From assembly GCA_903850725.1 (NCBI GenBank), contig CAINMG010000048.1:1-17874 (forward strand): DNA of 17,874 nt, written 5' to 3'. Origin of the DNA: Candidatus Staskawiczbacteria bacterium (GTDB taxonomy: Bacteria; Patescibacteriota; Minisyncoccia; Minisyncoccales; Staskawiczbacteraceae). This document shows positions 1 to 6,489 of the stretch, piece after piece (position 1 is the stretch's first letter; the number at the start of each line of letters is the position of its first letter). Both the position numbers and the translations under genes were made by a program. The notes below the pieces were generated by a model. That model was not told the DNA's origin, did not search any database, and saw only the letters and a list, made by a program, of their open reading frames with translations.

Positions 1-2
1 TG

Positions 3-407
3 TCAGCTTGGAATCCTGCAGAATTAGATATGATGGCATTGCCACCATGTCATCTAATGTTTCATTTTTATTGTGTAGATAAAAAATTGTCATTATTAAT
101 GTACCAAAGAAGTTGTGATACATTTTTGGGAGTACCATTTAATATTGCCTCATATTCGCTTTTATTGCATATGGTGGCTCAAGTGACAGGGCTTGAGGCT
201 TATGAATTTGTTCATATTTTGGGAGATACACATATTTATTTAAATCATTTTGAGCAAGTAAAAGAACAATTAGCTAGAGAACCATATCCTCTGCCAAAGA
301 TTTGGTTAAATCCGGAAATTAAAAATTTGGAAGATTTTAAAATGGAAGATATTAAATTAATTGATTATAAATATCATCCTACTATTAAAGCCCCAATGGC
401 TGTTTAA
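3..407 (+). CDS. thyA: Thymidylate synthase ThyA, C-terminal part (5' truncated by window edge)
   Basis: Converts dUMP to dTMP with methylenetetrahydrofolate, releasing dihydrofolate. The reading frame is open from base 3 and gives a C-terminal fragment of about 134 residues that follows E. coli ThyA closely. The catalytic cysteine lies in PPCH (codon 48-50). It is followed by the YQRSCD nucleotide-binding segment, LGVPFNIASY, GDTHIYLNH and the conserved C-terminus ending IKAPMAV. The ATG at 30 is internal, since the upstream codons (SAWNPAELD) are also typical of the family. The N-terminal half lies outside the window. The gene is 6 bases upstream of the Nudix gene and close to folA, whose product regenerates the folate this enzyme consumes, so the group is very likely an operon. 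Confidence 0.97.
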   Translation, partial: SAWNPAELDMMALPPCHLMFHFYCVDKKLSLLMYQRSCDTFLGVPFNIASYSLLLHMVAQVTGLEAYEFVHILGDTHIYLNHFEQVKEQLAREPYPLPKIWLNPEIKNLEDFKMEDIKLIDYKYHPTIKAPMAV

Positions 408-413
408 AATTTT

Positions 414-893
414 ATGAGCAAAGATTTGAAAATTAGAAAAGTTGCAGGAGGGGTGGTAATAAACTTGGATGGCAAGGTAGTTTTGGTAAAAACAAATAAA
501 AGCCATTGGGTTTTGCCAAAAGGTGGAATTGAAAAAGGGGAAAGCGGGCCACAGGCAGCTGAAAGAGAAATACAAGAAGAAGCAGGTATAGATGAAAGTG
601 ATTTAGAATTCAAAGAAGAGCTTGGTAGTTATGAGAGGCCAGATATGGGTGATAAAAATGAAATTCAACAAATAACATTATTCCTTTTCTCTACTAGTAG
701 TGAATATTTAAAAACAAAGCGTGATAAACAAAGTTTAAAAGCAAAGTGGGTAGAATTAGATAAGGTTAAAGAAATGCTTAGTGCTAAAGGTGATAAAGAA
801 TTTTTTGAGACAATTAGAGAAAAAGTCAGAGAAGCTATTTTAGAATATAAAAGAGAATATGAAAATGATTTCTCGGAAATAAAATTAAGGTAA
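414..893 (+). CDS. Nudix (MutT-type) hydrolase
   Basis: A 159-residue Nudix-fold pyrophosphohydrolase. The complete Nudix box (G-x5-E-x7-REUxEExGU) runs from G37 to I59 and includes R51-E52-I-Q-E55-E56-A-G58, so the metal site is intact. The preceding HWVLPKGG resembles MutT and diadenosine-polyphosphate hydrolase branches. The substrate cannot be told from sequence: nucleotide sanitation (oxidised dNTPs) or Ap4A/dinucleotide cleavage are both possible. Its position between thyA and folA makes a nucleotide-pool role attractive, but that is inference. The C-terminal 40 residues are lysine/glutamate rich. Only 6 bases separate it from thyA and 5 from folA. No clear SD is visible, so translation probably depends on coupling to thyA. 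Confidence 0.93.
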   Translation: MSKDLKIRKVAGGVVINLDGKVVLVKTNKSHWVLPKGGIEKGESGPQAAEREIQEEAGIDESDLEFKEELGSYERPDMGDKNEIQQITLFLFSTSSEYLKTKRDKQSLKAKWVELDKVKEMLSAKGDKEFFETIREKVREAILEYKREYENDFSEIKLR

Positions 894-898
894 TTATT

Positions 899-1414
899 AT
901 GATATCTATCATTTCAGCTATTGCAAAGAATAGGGTAATTGGGAGTAAAAATGGTTTGCCATGGCATTTGCCAGCTGATTTCAAATACTTTAAAGAAAAA
1001 ACCGCAGGCAAGGTTTTGATAATGGGATTAAACACTTTTAAATCCATTGGAGAAAAACCTTTGCCAGGTAGAAAACATGTTATATTGTGCGATAACCCCA
1101 GCTACAAAGTGCCTGGTGATAATAAAGATTGTTTTTTGGTAAGTTCAGTTGATCAAGCTATAGAAGTTGCTAAAGAGTTGTCTCTAAAGCAAGGCAATGA
1201 TGAAATTATGATCTGCGGTGGAGCTTTTGTGTATAAGCAGTTTTTATCAATAGTTGATAGATTGTATTTAACTTATATACATCAAGATTTTGAGGGTGAC
1301 ACATATTTCCCAGAATTTAATTTAGCCGACTGGAAAGAGACCAGCAGGCAAGATTTTGAGCCAGATAAAAAGAATAAATATTCGTATTCATTTGAAGTTT
1401 TAGATAGAATTTGA
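899..1414 (+). CDS. folA: Dihydrofolate reductase
   Basis: Reduces dihydrofolate to tetrahydrofolate with NADPH. The 171-residue length is normal for a bacterial DHFR. Visible family features are the N-terminal SIISAIAKNRVIG strand, NGLPWHLPADF with W22 and the catalytic acid D27 at the same number as in E. coli, the MGLNTFKSIG cofactor loop (41-51), LPGRKHVIL (55-63), the ICGGAFVY glycine pair (G107-G108) and the EGDTYFP segment near 132. In the cofactor loop the arginine usual at position 44 of E. coli DHFR is leucine, which may change contact with the NADPH 2'-phosphate. A weak AAGG lies 8 bases before the ATG. The gene sits in the thyA-Nudix-folA-gatB run and completes the thymidylate cycle with ThyA. 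Confidence 0.97.
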   Translation: MISIISAIAKNRVIGSKNGLPWHLPADFKYFKEKTAGKVLIMGLNTFKSIGEKPLPGRKHVILCDNPSYKVPGDNKDCFLVSSVDQAIEVAKELSLKQGNDEIMICGGAFVYKQFLSIVDRLYLTYIHQDFEGDTYFPEFNLADWKETSRQDFEPDKKNKYSYSFEVLDRI

Positions 1415-1420
1415 TATATT
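1412..1420 (+). promoter_or_regulatory. Possible extended -10 giving a leaderless gatB mRNA
   Basis: TGA-TATATT forms an extended -10 box whose TGA is also the folA stop codon. Only five bases separate it from the gatB ATG, so a transcript from it would start at or next to the initiation codon. The same arrangement is seen before rnhB. AT-rich sequence makes chance matches common. Confidence 0.35.
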
Positions 1421-1425
1421 AAAAT

Positions 1426-2877
1426 ATGACATACAAACCAACAATTGGCCTTGAAATCCATACAGAGTTGAAAACAAATTCTAAGATGTTTTGTTCGTGC
1501 AAAAATGACCCTGATGAAAAAAGGCCAAATTTTAATATTTGCCATGTGTGTATGGCTCATCCCGGAGCCTTGCCCGTAGCTAATGAAGAGGCAATTAAAA
1601 TGGTTATTAAAACCGGCCTTGCTTTAAATTGCGCAATTGCCAAAGACTCAAAATTTGATAGGAAAAATTATTTTTACCCGGACCTGCCAAAAGGTTATCA
1701 AATAAGCCAATATGATCAGCCATTGTGTGGTAAAGGATTCTTGCAAATTGATGATAAAATTATAGGTATTACTAGAATTCATTTAGAAGAAGATACAGGA
1801 AGTCTTGCTCATCCTGAAGGTGAAAGTTATTCTTTGGTAAATTATAATAGAGCAGGTGTCCCTTTAATGGAATTGGTTACAGATCCAGACATTACTTCTG
1901 GAAAAGAAGCTAGAAAATTTGCAGAGGAGTTGCAATTGATTTTAAGATATTTAAATGTTTCTGATACAAATATGGAAAAAGGACAGATGAGAGTTGAGGT
2001 AAACATATCTGTAAGTAAAACAGAAAAATTCGGCACAAAAGTTGAAATTAAAAATTTAAATTCCTTTCGCGTAGTGGAAAAGGCAGTAGATTTTGAAATC
2101 GCAAGACAAACAGAATTACTTGAATCTGGGGGGAAAGTTGTGCAAGAAACGCGTGGTTGGCATGATAAAAAAGAAATTACATTTTCGCAAAGAGAAAAAG
2201 AAGAGGCTCATGATTATAGGTATTTTCCAGAGCCAGATTTAAAGCCAATGTATTTAAAAGAAGATTATATTATTAAAATAAAATCAACTATGCAAGAACT
2301 ACCAGAGCAAAAAAGAGAAAGGTTTAAAAAAGAGTTTGGCCTAGACCAAGACTCTATTGAGTTTTTTGTTGCAAACAAAGACTTGAGTGAATATTATGAG
2401 AAAGTGGTTTCAGAATTTGAAGAATGGACAAGAGAAGATGAAAAAGGTGAATCACACATAAAAGTTTCAAAATTGTTAGCAAATTATCTTATTTCTGATG
2501 TTAAGGGGTTATTATTGGGAAGAGAATTTGTAGAAACAGATTTTAAAATAACTCCAGAAAATTTTGCTGAATTTATTAAGATGATTTATAAAGAAGAAAT
2601 TTCTAGTAAAGTAGCTAAAATGGTTTTGCTTGAAATGTTTAATACGGGTAACGATCCTTCTGATATAGTTAAAGAGAACAGTTGGGGGCAAATGAAAGAC
2701 GATGGGGAATTAGAAAAAATTATAAAAGAGGTTATTGAGAAAAATCCTAAAGTAGTCGCAGATTTTAAAGCTGGCAAACAAAATGCTTTACAGTTTTTGG
2801 CGGGTCAGGTAATGGCAGTTACTCGCGGAACTGCAAATCCAGAAAAAGTTCATGAATTACTTAAAAAATTAGTGTAA
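1426..2877 (+). CDS. gatB: Asp/Glu-tRNA(Asn/Gln) amidotransferase subunit B
   Basis: GatB is the kinase/tRNA-binding subunit of GatCAB. It phosphorylates mischarged Glu-tRNA(Gln) or Asp-tRNA(Asn) before amidation. The 483-residue length is normal. The N-terminal cradle domain carries PTIGLEIHTEL, the zinc-type cysteines C23, C25, C39 and C42, and the family block DRKNYFYPDLPKGYQISQYD near residues 84-103. The C-terminal helical and YqeY-like tail ends GQVMAVTRGTANPEKVHELLKKLV. gatA and gatC are not adjacent, so the complex is encoded at several loci. The gene starts 11 bases after folA, has no SD, and may have its own promoter overlapping the folA stop. It is the last gene of the forward run and is closed by the terminator at 2894-2919. 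Confidence 0.97.
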   Translation: MTYKPTIGLEIHTELKTNSKMFCSCKNDPDEKRPNFNICHVCMAHPGALPVANEEAIKMVIKTGLALNCAIAKDSKFDRKNYFYPDLPKGYQISQYDQPLCGKGFLQIDDKIIGITRIHLEEDTGSLAHPEGESYSLVNYNRAGVPLMELVTDPDITSGKEARKFAEELQLILRYLNVSDTNMEKGQMRVEVNISVSKTEKFGTKVEIKNLNSFRVVEKAVDFEIARQTELLESGGKVVQETRGWHDKKEITFSQREKEEAHDYRYFPEPDLKPMYLKEDYIIKIKSTMQELPEQKRERFKKEFGLDQDSIEFFVANKDLSEYYEKVVSEFEEWTREDEKGESHIKVSKLLANYLISDVKGLLLGREFVETDFKITPENFAEFIKMIYKEEISSKVAKMVLLEMFNTGNDPSDIVKENSWGQMKDDGELEKIIKEVIEKNPKVVADFKAGKQNALQFLAGQVMAVTRGTANPEKVHELLKKLV

Positions 2878-2893
2878 AAGTTTGTAAAGAAAC

Positions 2894-2919
2894 GCCCCGT
2901 TTTGAAGCGGGGCTTTTTT
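2894..2919 (+). terminator. Rho-independent terminator after gatB
   Basis: Stem GCCCCG (2894-2899) pairs with CGGGGC (2908-2913) and is followed by six Ts (2914-2919). It lies 16 bases past the gatB stop. It sits just past the end of the convergent phosphoesterase gene as well, and may act weakly for it on the minus strand. Confidence 0.9.
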
Positions 2920-2922
2920 GTT

Positions 2923-4020
2923 TTAGTCTTCTATGCTAGGAAGACAAACTGCTGGAATGTGGCCAAACGTGATCTCATTTCTTGGAAGGCAGATTACTGC
3001 AAAATTGCGATCATCAATCACGTCTCCCGGATTGATGATTTTGATCTGCTCGCCTTCAACAAGAAGTGCATTGTGCGTAAAGCCGCACAAGATGTAATCT
3101 AGTTCTGGGAACTTTCTTCGTAGTTCAAGAGAAGTTGTATGCATATCAAACTCTGATTTTTGCAGCAAGTCTATTCCAAGATCAAGTTGAACATAGAACC
3201 TGTAGCCGTTAATTTCTACAACTGGATTGTCTGAATTACAGATGATCCTCCAGTTGTCTGGACACACGGCAGGTCTTTTTTGATCTTCTCTCAAATTGCA
3301 ATATACAAGAAAGTTCCTTAACTCTGGCCTGCCAATGTCTTTTAGGTTTATGTTTCCACAATGAATAATTGTGTTTGCACCTCTTTTGTTAAATTCCTGA
3401 GCTAGTGATTCCCAGAAATCAGGATCAATGTTAGAGATTCTTCCACTGTCAGAGATCACTCCGACAGAAAATGTGGGGATTATTGGCTTTGTCCTATGAA
3501 TTCTACTAAAAACTACCTCCCCGTTCTCAGTGTTAACAACTGCAAAAGAATATCCATCAAATGAATTTTCAATTGCTCCTGGGTTAATTGAGTTAACTAA
3601 CCTAGTTTGAACAAATGATTGATGGTGGGTGTGTCCTGAGAACACCCATCTTAAGCCATCATTGTCTCTTCGCATTTGATCCAAAAAAGCCATCAAGTTG
3701 TGCTCTGTGGTTTTTAAAAAATCAAACGATCTTTTGTGCCCTACATATATTCGTATATGGTTAAGGTCTATTATCCTTTGTCCTGGAACAGTATAAATCC
3801 ATCCAGAGGGAGGAGTTTTAAATGCAGGCTTGTCGATTTGCTCTGCATTAAGTGCACAAATAACCGGAAGATCATCAAAAAGCTTTGAGTCTAAATGATG
3901 GAATTCGATGTCTCCAGTGTGGACAATTGCTTCAACCTTTCTTTTTGTTAATTCTCTAATGACGTGGGGCAAAGCTTTGTCATTGTCTTGATGTGTGTCA
4001 CCTAAAATTCCAAGAATCAT
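2923..4020 (-). CDS. Two-domain YfcE/MJ0936-like metallophosphoesterase, second domain degenerate
   Basis: A 365-residue cytoplasmic protein made of two calcineurin-like phosphoesterase domains in tandem. Residues 1-178 keep a full dimetal site: D8-T-H10, HTGD37, N58, VGH95 and GH130-T-H132, followed by NSINPGAI. Residues 183-360 repeat the pattern in decayed form: SD191-S-G193, HCGN223, N242, YVQL279, GF314-T-H316 and IINPGDV. About four of seven metal ligands are replaced in the second copy. The first domain should hydrolyse a phosphodiester or phosphomonoester, with the substrate unknown. The second probably serves structure, regulation or dimer-like pairing. No signal peptide is visible. 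A strong SD (AAAGGAG, 6 bases before ATG) and a GC near 45% in a counted line differ from the neighbours and suggest transfer. The gene stands alone, convergent with gatB. Confidence 0.8.
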   Translation of the reverse strand: MILGILGDTHQDNDKALPHVIRELTKRKVEAIVHTGDIEFHHLDSKLFDDLPVICALNAEQIDKPAFKTPPSGWIYTVPGQRIIDLNHIRIYVGHKRSFDFLKTTEHNLMAFLDQMRRDNDGLRWVFSGHTHHQSFVQTRLVNSINPGAIENSFDGYSFAVVNTENGEVVFSRIHRTKPIIPTFSVGVISDSGRISNIDPDFWESLAQEFNKRGANTIIHCGNINLKDIGRPELRNFLVYCNLREDQKRPAVCPDNWRIICNSDNPVVEINGYRFYVQLDLGIDLLQKSEFDMHTTSLELRRKFPELDYILCGFTHNALLVEGEQIKIINPGDVIDDRNFAVICLPRNEITFGHIPAVCLPSIED

Positions 4021-4103
4021 AGCAGACTCCTTTGTTGTTAAGGTGCGTGATGATTGCAGAATGTAACCATTTTTAAGATTACTACTTTTATAGAAAATAG
4101 CAA

Positions 4104-4126
4104 CAAAAAAGTGCTAATGAGCACCT
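4104..4126 (-). terminator. Terminator after miaA
   Basis: On the minus strand GTGCT-catt-AGCAC (4124-4111) is followed directly by a T run (complement of A4105-4110). Flanking G·T and A-T pairs lengthen the stem. It abuts the miaA stop codon and separates miaA from the phosphoesterase gene. Confidence 0.75.
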
Positions 4127-5113
4127 TTATGATAAGAAATTTATAATCATTTTTTCTGATTGTCTATAGTTTTTTACCCATTTTATGCGTTTATCACGTT
4201 TAAACCAAGTCATCTGGCGCTTAGCAAAGTGCTCTGATTCTTTTTGAATATTATCTATCATTTCTTGGTAAGTAATTTTATTTTGCAAAAATTGTGCGAC
4301 AAAGCGATATTCTAGTCCTAGCTCTTCAAAACGTTTCCAAGAGACACCTTGCTTATGAAGTTTTTTAACTTCATTTATCATTGCATTATTTTTGAGCCTT
4401 GCTATCAATCTTTTATTTATTAATTTAGCTAATTCTGCTCTATCTTTTTTTATGCCAATTTGCAACAACTTGTCATTCCCGCGCCAGCCCGAGGCTGGTC
4501 CGCCTTGGGCGGAAAAGCGGGAATCCAGAGAAAGAGAACTCAATTCTGGATCCCCGATCAAGTCGGGGATGACAAGTGACGGAACAGGTCTTCCGGTTGT
4601 TATAACAATTTCTAAAGCTCTTAATAATCTGCGTGGGTTTTGCTTATCAATATTTTGGGCACGAACTGGGTCTAATTTTTCAAGCATTAAAAACAATTCT
4701 TCGTTAGATTTTTTTTCTAATTTTGCACGCAAGGCCCAATTTGGTTTTACTTCTGGCAAAACAATGTTATCTACAATAGATTGTATATAAAATCCAGTCC
4801 CGCCCACTAAAAATGGAAGCTTATTTTTATTTTGAATTTTTACAACAGCTTTATTCGCAAGTTTTTGATATTGCGACGCAGAAAATCTATTTTTAGGGTT
4901 TGCTACATCAAGTAAATGGTGAGGAACTCCTTGCATTTCTTTTTTAGTTACCTTGCCAGAACCAATGTCTAAGCCCTTGTAGACCTGTCTTGAATCTGCA
5001 GAAACAATTTCTCCATTAAATTTTTTAGCCAATTTAATAGACATCCCAGTTTTACCTGAAGCAGTAGGGCCCAAAATCACTATTAATTTTTGTGTTTTAT
5101 TGTTGACAATCAT
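4127..5113 (-). CDS. miaA: tRNA dimethylallyltransferase MiaA, with an in-frame repeat-derived insert
   Basis: Transfers a dimethylallyl group to N6 of A37 in tRNAs reading codons that begin with U. Residues 10-22 hold the P-loop (GPTASGKT, 15-22). EIVSADSRQVYKGLDIGSGK (35-54), GVPHHLLDV (62-70) and FLVGGTGFYIQSI (101-113) are family blocks, and NPRRLLRALEI (159-169) opens the tRNA-binding part. Residues 180-215 are not MiaA: they translate a 108-bp palindromic element at 4469-4576 and interrupt the protein just after TTGRP. Without them the length would be 292, slightly short for the family. Downstream motifs (GLEYR, KRQMTWFKRD) are intact, so the enzyme is probably functional. The start overlaps the miaB stop by ATGA, with SD AAGGA 8 bases upstream. 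Confidence 0.95.
   Translation of the reverse strand: MIVNNKTQKLIVILGPTASGKTGMSIKLAKKFNGEIVSADSRQVYKGLDIGSGKVTKKEMQGVPHHLLDVANPKNRFSASQYQKLANKAVVKIQNKNKLPFLVGGTGFYIQSIVDNIVLPEVKPNWALRAKLEKKSNEELFLMLEKLDPVRAQNIDKQNPRRLLRALEIVITTGRPVPSLVIPDLIGDPELSSLSLDSRFSAQGGPASGWRGNDKLLQIGIKKDRAELAKLINKRLIARLKNNAMINEVKKLHKQGVSWKRFEELGLEYRFVAQFLQNKITYQEMIDNIQKESEHFAKRQMTWFKRDKRIKWVKNYRQSEKMIINFLS
4469..4576. repeat. 108-bp composite palindromic element inside miaA
   Basis: The ends are inverted copies with one mismatch: CTTGTCATTCCC (4469-4480) and GGGGATGACAAG (4565-4576). Inside are nested hairpins: TTCCCGC/GCGGGAA (4476-4482 with 4517-4523), CCAGCC/GGCTGG (4484-4498), CCGCC/GGCGG (4500-4512), ATCCAGA/TCTGGAT (4523-4529 with 4545-4551) and CCCCGA/TCGGGG (4552-4568). 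The length is exactly 36 codons and aligned to the miaA frame (residues 180-215). It resembles the widespread GTCATTCCCGC-type interspersed palindromes of bacteria and, in behaviour, the Rickettsia palindromic elements found within genes. Confidence 0.85.
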
Positions 5114-6417
5114 ATAGTTTTTCCTTCTAAGTTCCAGTTATTAGCCTTGGTGATTTTTGCATTCACGAATTTTCCAATCAAATTTTGCTTGTCCACCGAA
5201 GCCTTGGCGAAGGTGGAAATTTTTATACTTTTGTATGTGTCAGTTTTGCCAAAATAAATACCATCTTTTTGACTATCAATTAAAACCTTCACAATTTTAC
5301 CAATAAGTTTTTTATTATTCTCAAAGGCTGTTTCTCTTAAGGCATCTGTGAGTATTTTTTCTCTTTGTTTTTTTTCGGGCCAAGTAACGTTGTCTTTTAA
5401 TTTAAATGCAGAGGTTCCAACTCTTGGCGAATATTTATTAATATAAGCCATATCATATTTTACCTCTTTAAATAATTTTACAGTATTATTAAATTGTTTT
5501 TTTGATTCTCCAGGAAAACCAATAATTATATCTGTAGATATTGCAATATTAGGTATTTTTTTGCGTAAATCAGCAATTATTTTTTTATATTGCTTTGCTG
5601 TGTACCAGCGCTTCATTGAACGCAAAACTTTGTCATCTCCTGATTGTATAGGTAAATTTAAGTAGGGGGTAATATGGTTGCCTTCTGCCATGGCTTCTAT
5701 AACATCTTGCTTAAAATCTTTTGGGTGACTTGAAGTATAGCGTACCCAAAAGTCTCCAGGTATTTTGTTTATAATTTTTAACAATTCTGCAAAATTTATA
5801 TTTTTTTCTTTATCTTTGTAAGAATTAACATTTTGACCCAATAGCCAAATTTCTTTATAACCATTTTTAACCAAACCTTTAATTTCTTTAATTATTTTAT
5901 TTGCTCTGCGCGATACTTCTCTTTCTCTGGTGTAGGGCACAACGCAGTATGCGCAAAAATTATTACAGCCCGTCATAATAGGCACTGAAGCTGAAAATTT
6001 TGAAGAATGTTTTGGTTTTATATCTAGATAATTTGTGATATTGTCTTGTTCCCAAAACAAGCGATCGCTGGTTTTATGTGTAATTTTGGTTTTTAGAATT
6101 TTGGGAAGATGGGTGATGTTTTTTATATCAATTACGTAATCAAAACCTTCTGCAAAAACTTTTTTGTCTTTTTCTAAAATACATCCGGTGAGGATAGTTA
6201 TGGGTTTTCTTTCAGATTTTTTGAATTTATCATCTAGCCAATGAACTCGGTCTACAGCAGATTGTCTTATAGAGCACATTGTGACCACAATTAAATCTGC
6301 TTCCTCTAATTTTGAAGTTTTTTTGTAGCCCATTTCTTCTATTATGGTAGCTACTCTTTCTGCATCAGAAATATTCATTTGACACCCAAACACAATTAAG
6401 TGATATTTTTTATTCAT
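5110..6417 (-). CDS. miaB: tRNA-2-methylthio-N6-dimethylallyladenosine synthase MiaB
   Basis: Radical-SAM methylthiotransferase that converts i6A37 to ms2i6A37, acting on the product of MiaA. The N-terminal UPF0004 domain has cysteines C12 (FGCQMN), C48 (TMCSIRQSA) and C79 (LTGC), which hold the auxiliary 4Fe-4S cluster. The radical-SAM triad is C151-x3-C155-x2-C158 in TGCNNFCAYCVVPYTRERE. The C-terminal TRAM domain begins near 370. Its loop contains a foreign-looking STFAKASVD (401-409), encoded by a palindromic repeat at 5191-5217, before the normal ending LIGKFVNAKI. Total length of 435 is normal. The gene has its own probable promoter (6423-6451), lacks a clear SD, and overlaps miaA by four bases, so the two are translationally coupled. 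Confidence 0.96.
   Translation of the reverse strand: MNKKYHLIVFGCQMNISDAERVATIIEEMGYKKTSKLEEADLIVVTMCSIRQSAVDRVHWLDDKFKKSERKPITILTGCILEKDKKVFAEGFDYVIDIKNITHLPKILKTKITHKTSDRLFWEQDNITNYLDIKPKHSSKFSASVPIMTGCNNFCAYCVVPYTREREVSRRANKIIKEIKGLVKNGYKEIWLLGQNVNSYKDKEKNINFAELLKIINKIPGDFWVRYTSSHPKDFKQDVIEAMAEGNHITPYLNLPIQSGDDKVLRSMKRWYTAKQYKKIIADLRKKIPNIAISTDIIIGFPGESKKQFNNTVKLFKEVKYDMAYINKYSPRVGTSAFKLKDNVTWPEKKQREKILTDALRETAFENNKKLIGKIVKVLIDSQKDGIYFGKTDTYKSIKISTFAKASVDKQNLIGKFVNAKITKANNWNLEGKTI
5191..5217. repeat. 27-bp palindromic repeat inside miaB
   Basis: CCACC (5193-5197) and GGTGG (5212-5216) are inverted arms around an inner GCC-TT-GGC (5201-5208), separated by symmetrical GAA/GAA internal loops. 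On the minus strand it encodes STFAKASVD in frame at MiaB residues 401-409, in a TRAM-domain loop where the family has no such sequence. TFAKAS-type peptides recur in CPR genomes in my recollection; I could not confirm this here. Confidence 0.65.
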
Positions 6418-6422
6418 AGGTA

Positions 6423-6451
6423 TATATTATCTTAAATAGTTGTTTTTTCAA
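6423..6451 (-). promoter_or_regulatory. Probable miaB promoter
   Basis: On the minus strand TTGAAA (6451-6446) and AATATA (6428-6423) are 17 bases apart, and the -10 ends five bases before the miaB ATG, suggesting a nearly leaderless transcript. It follows directly on the terminator of the upstream membrane-protein gene. Confidence 0.4.
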
Positions 6452-6453
6452 GT

Positions 6454-6479
6454 AAAAATCTGCTTTATTGCAGATTTTT
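6454..6479 (-). terminator. Hairpin terminator after the 542-residue membrane protein
   Basis: A perfect 10-bp stem, AAAAATCTGC (6454-6463) with GCAGATTTTT (6470-6479), encloses a 6-base loop. The U run is the 3' arm of the stem on either strand. It lies 10 bases past the stop at 6490 and just before the miaB promoter. Confidence 0.75.
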
Positions 6480-6489
6480 ATTTTATAAT

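Noticed and set aside
4038..4070. Ten-codon frame upstream of the phosphoesterase on the minus strand
   Set aside because: Very short, no overlap with the next start and no ribosome site; likely chance.
4469..4576. Frameshift or pseudogene interpretation of miaA
   Set aside because: The insert is codon-aligned with no stop, and conserved motifs continue after it.
4392..4790. 132-codon forward frame over miaA
   Set aside because: Antisense to a clear MiaA; its middle part is only the other strand of the palindromic element.
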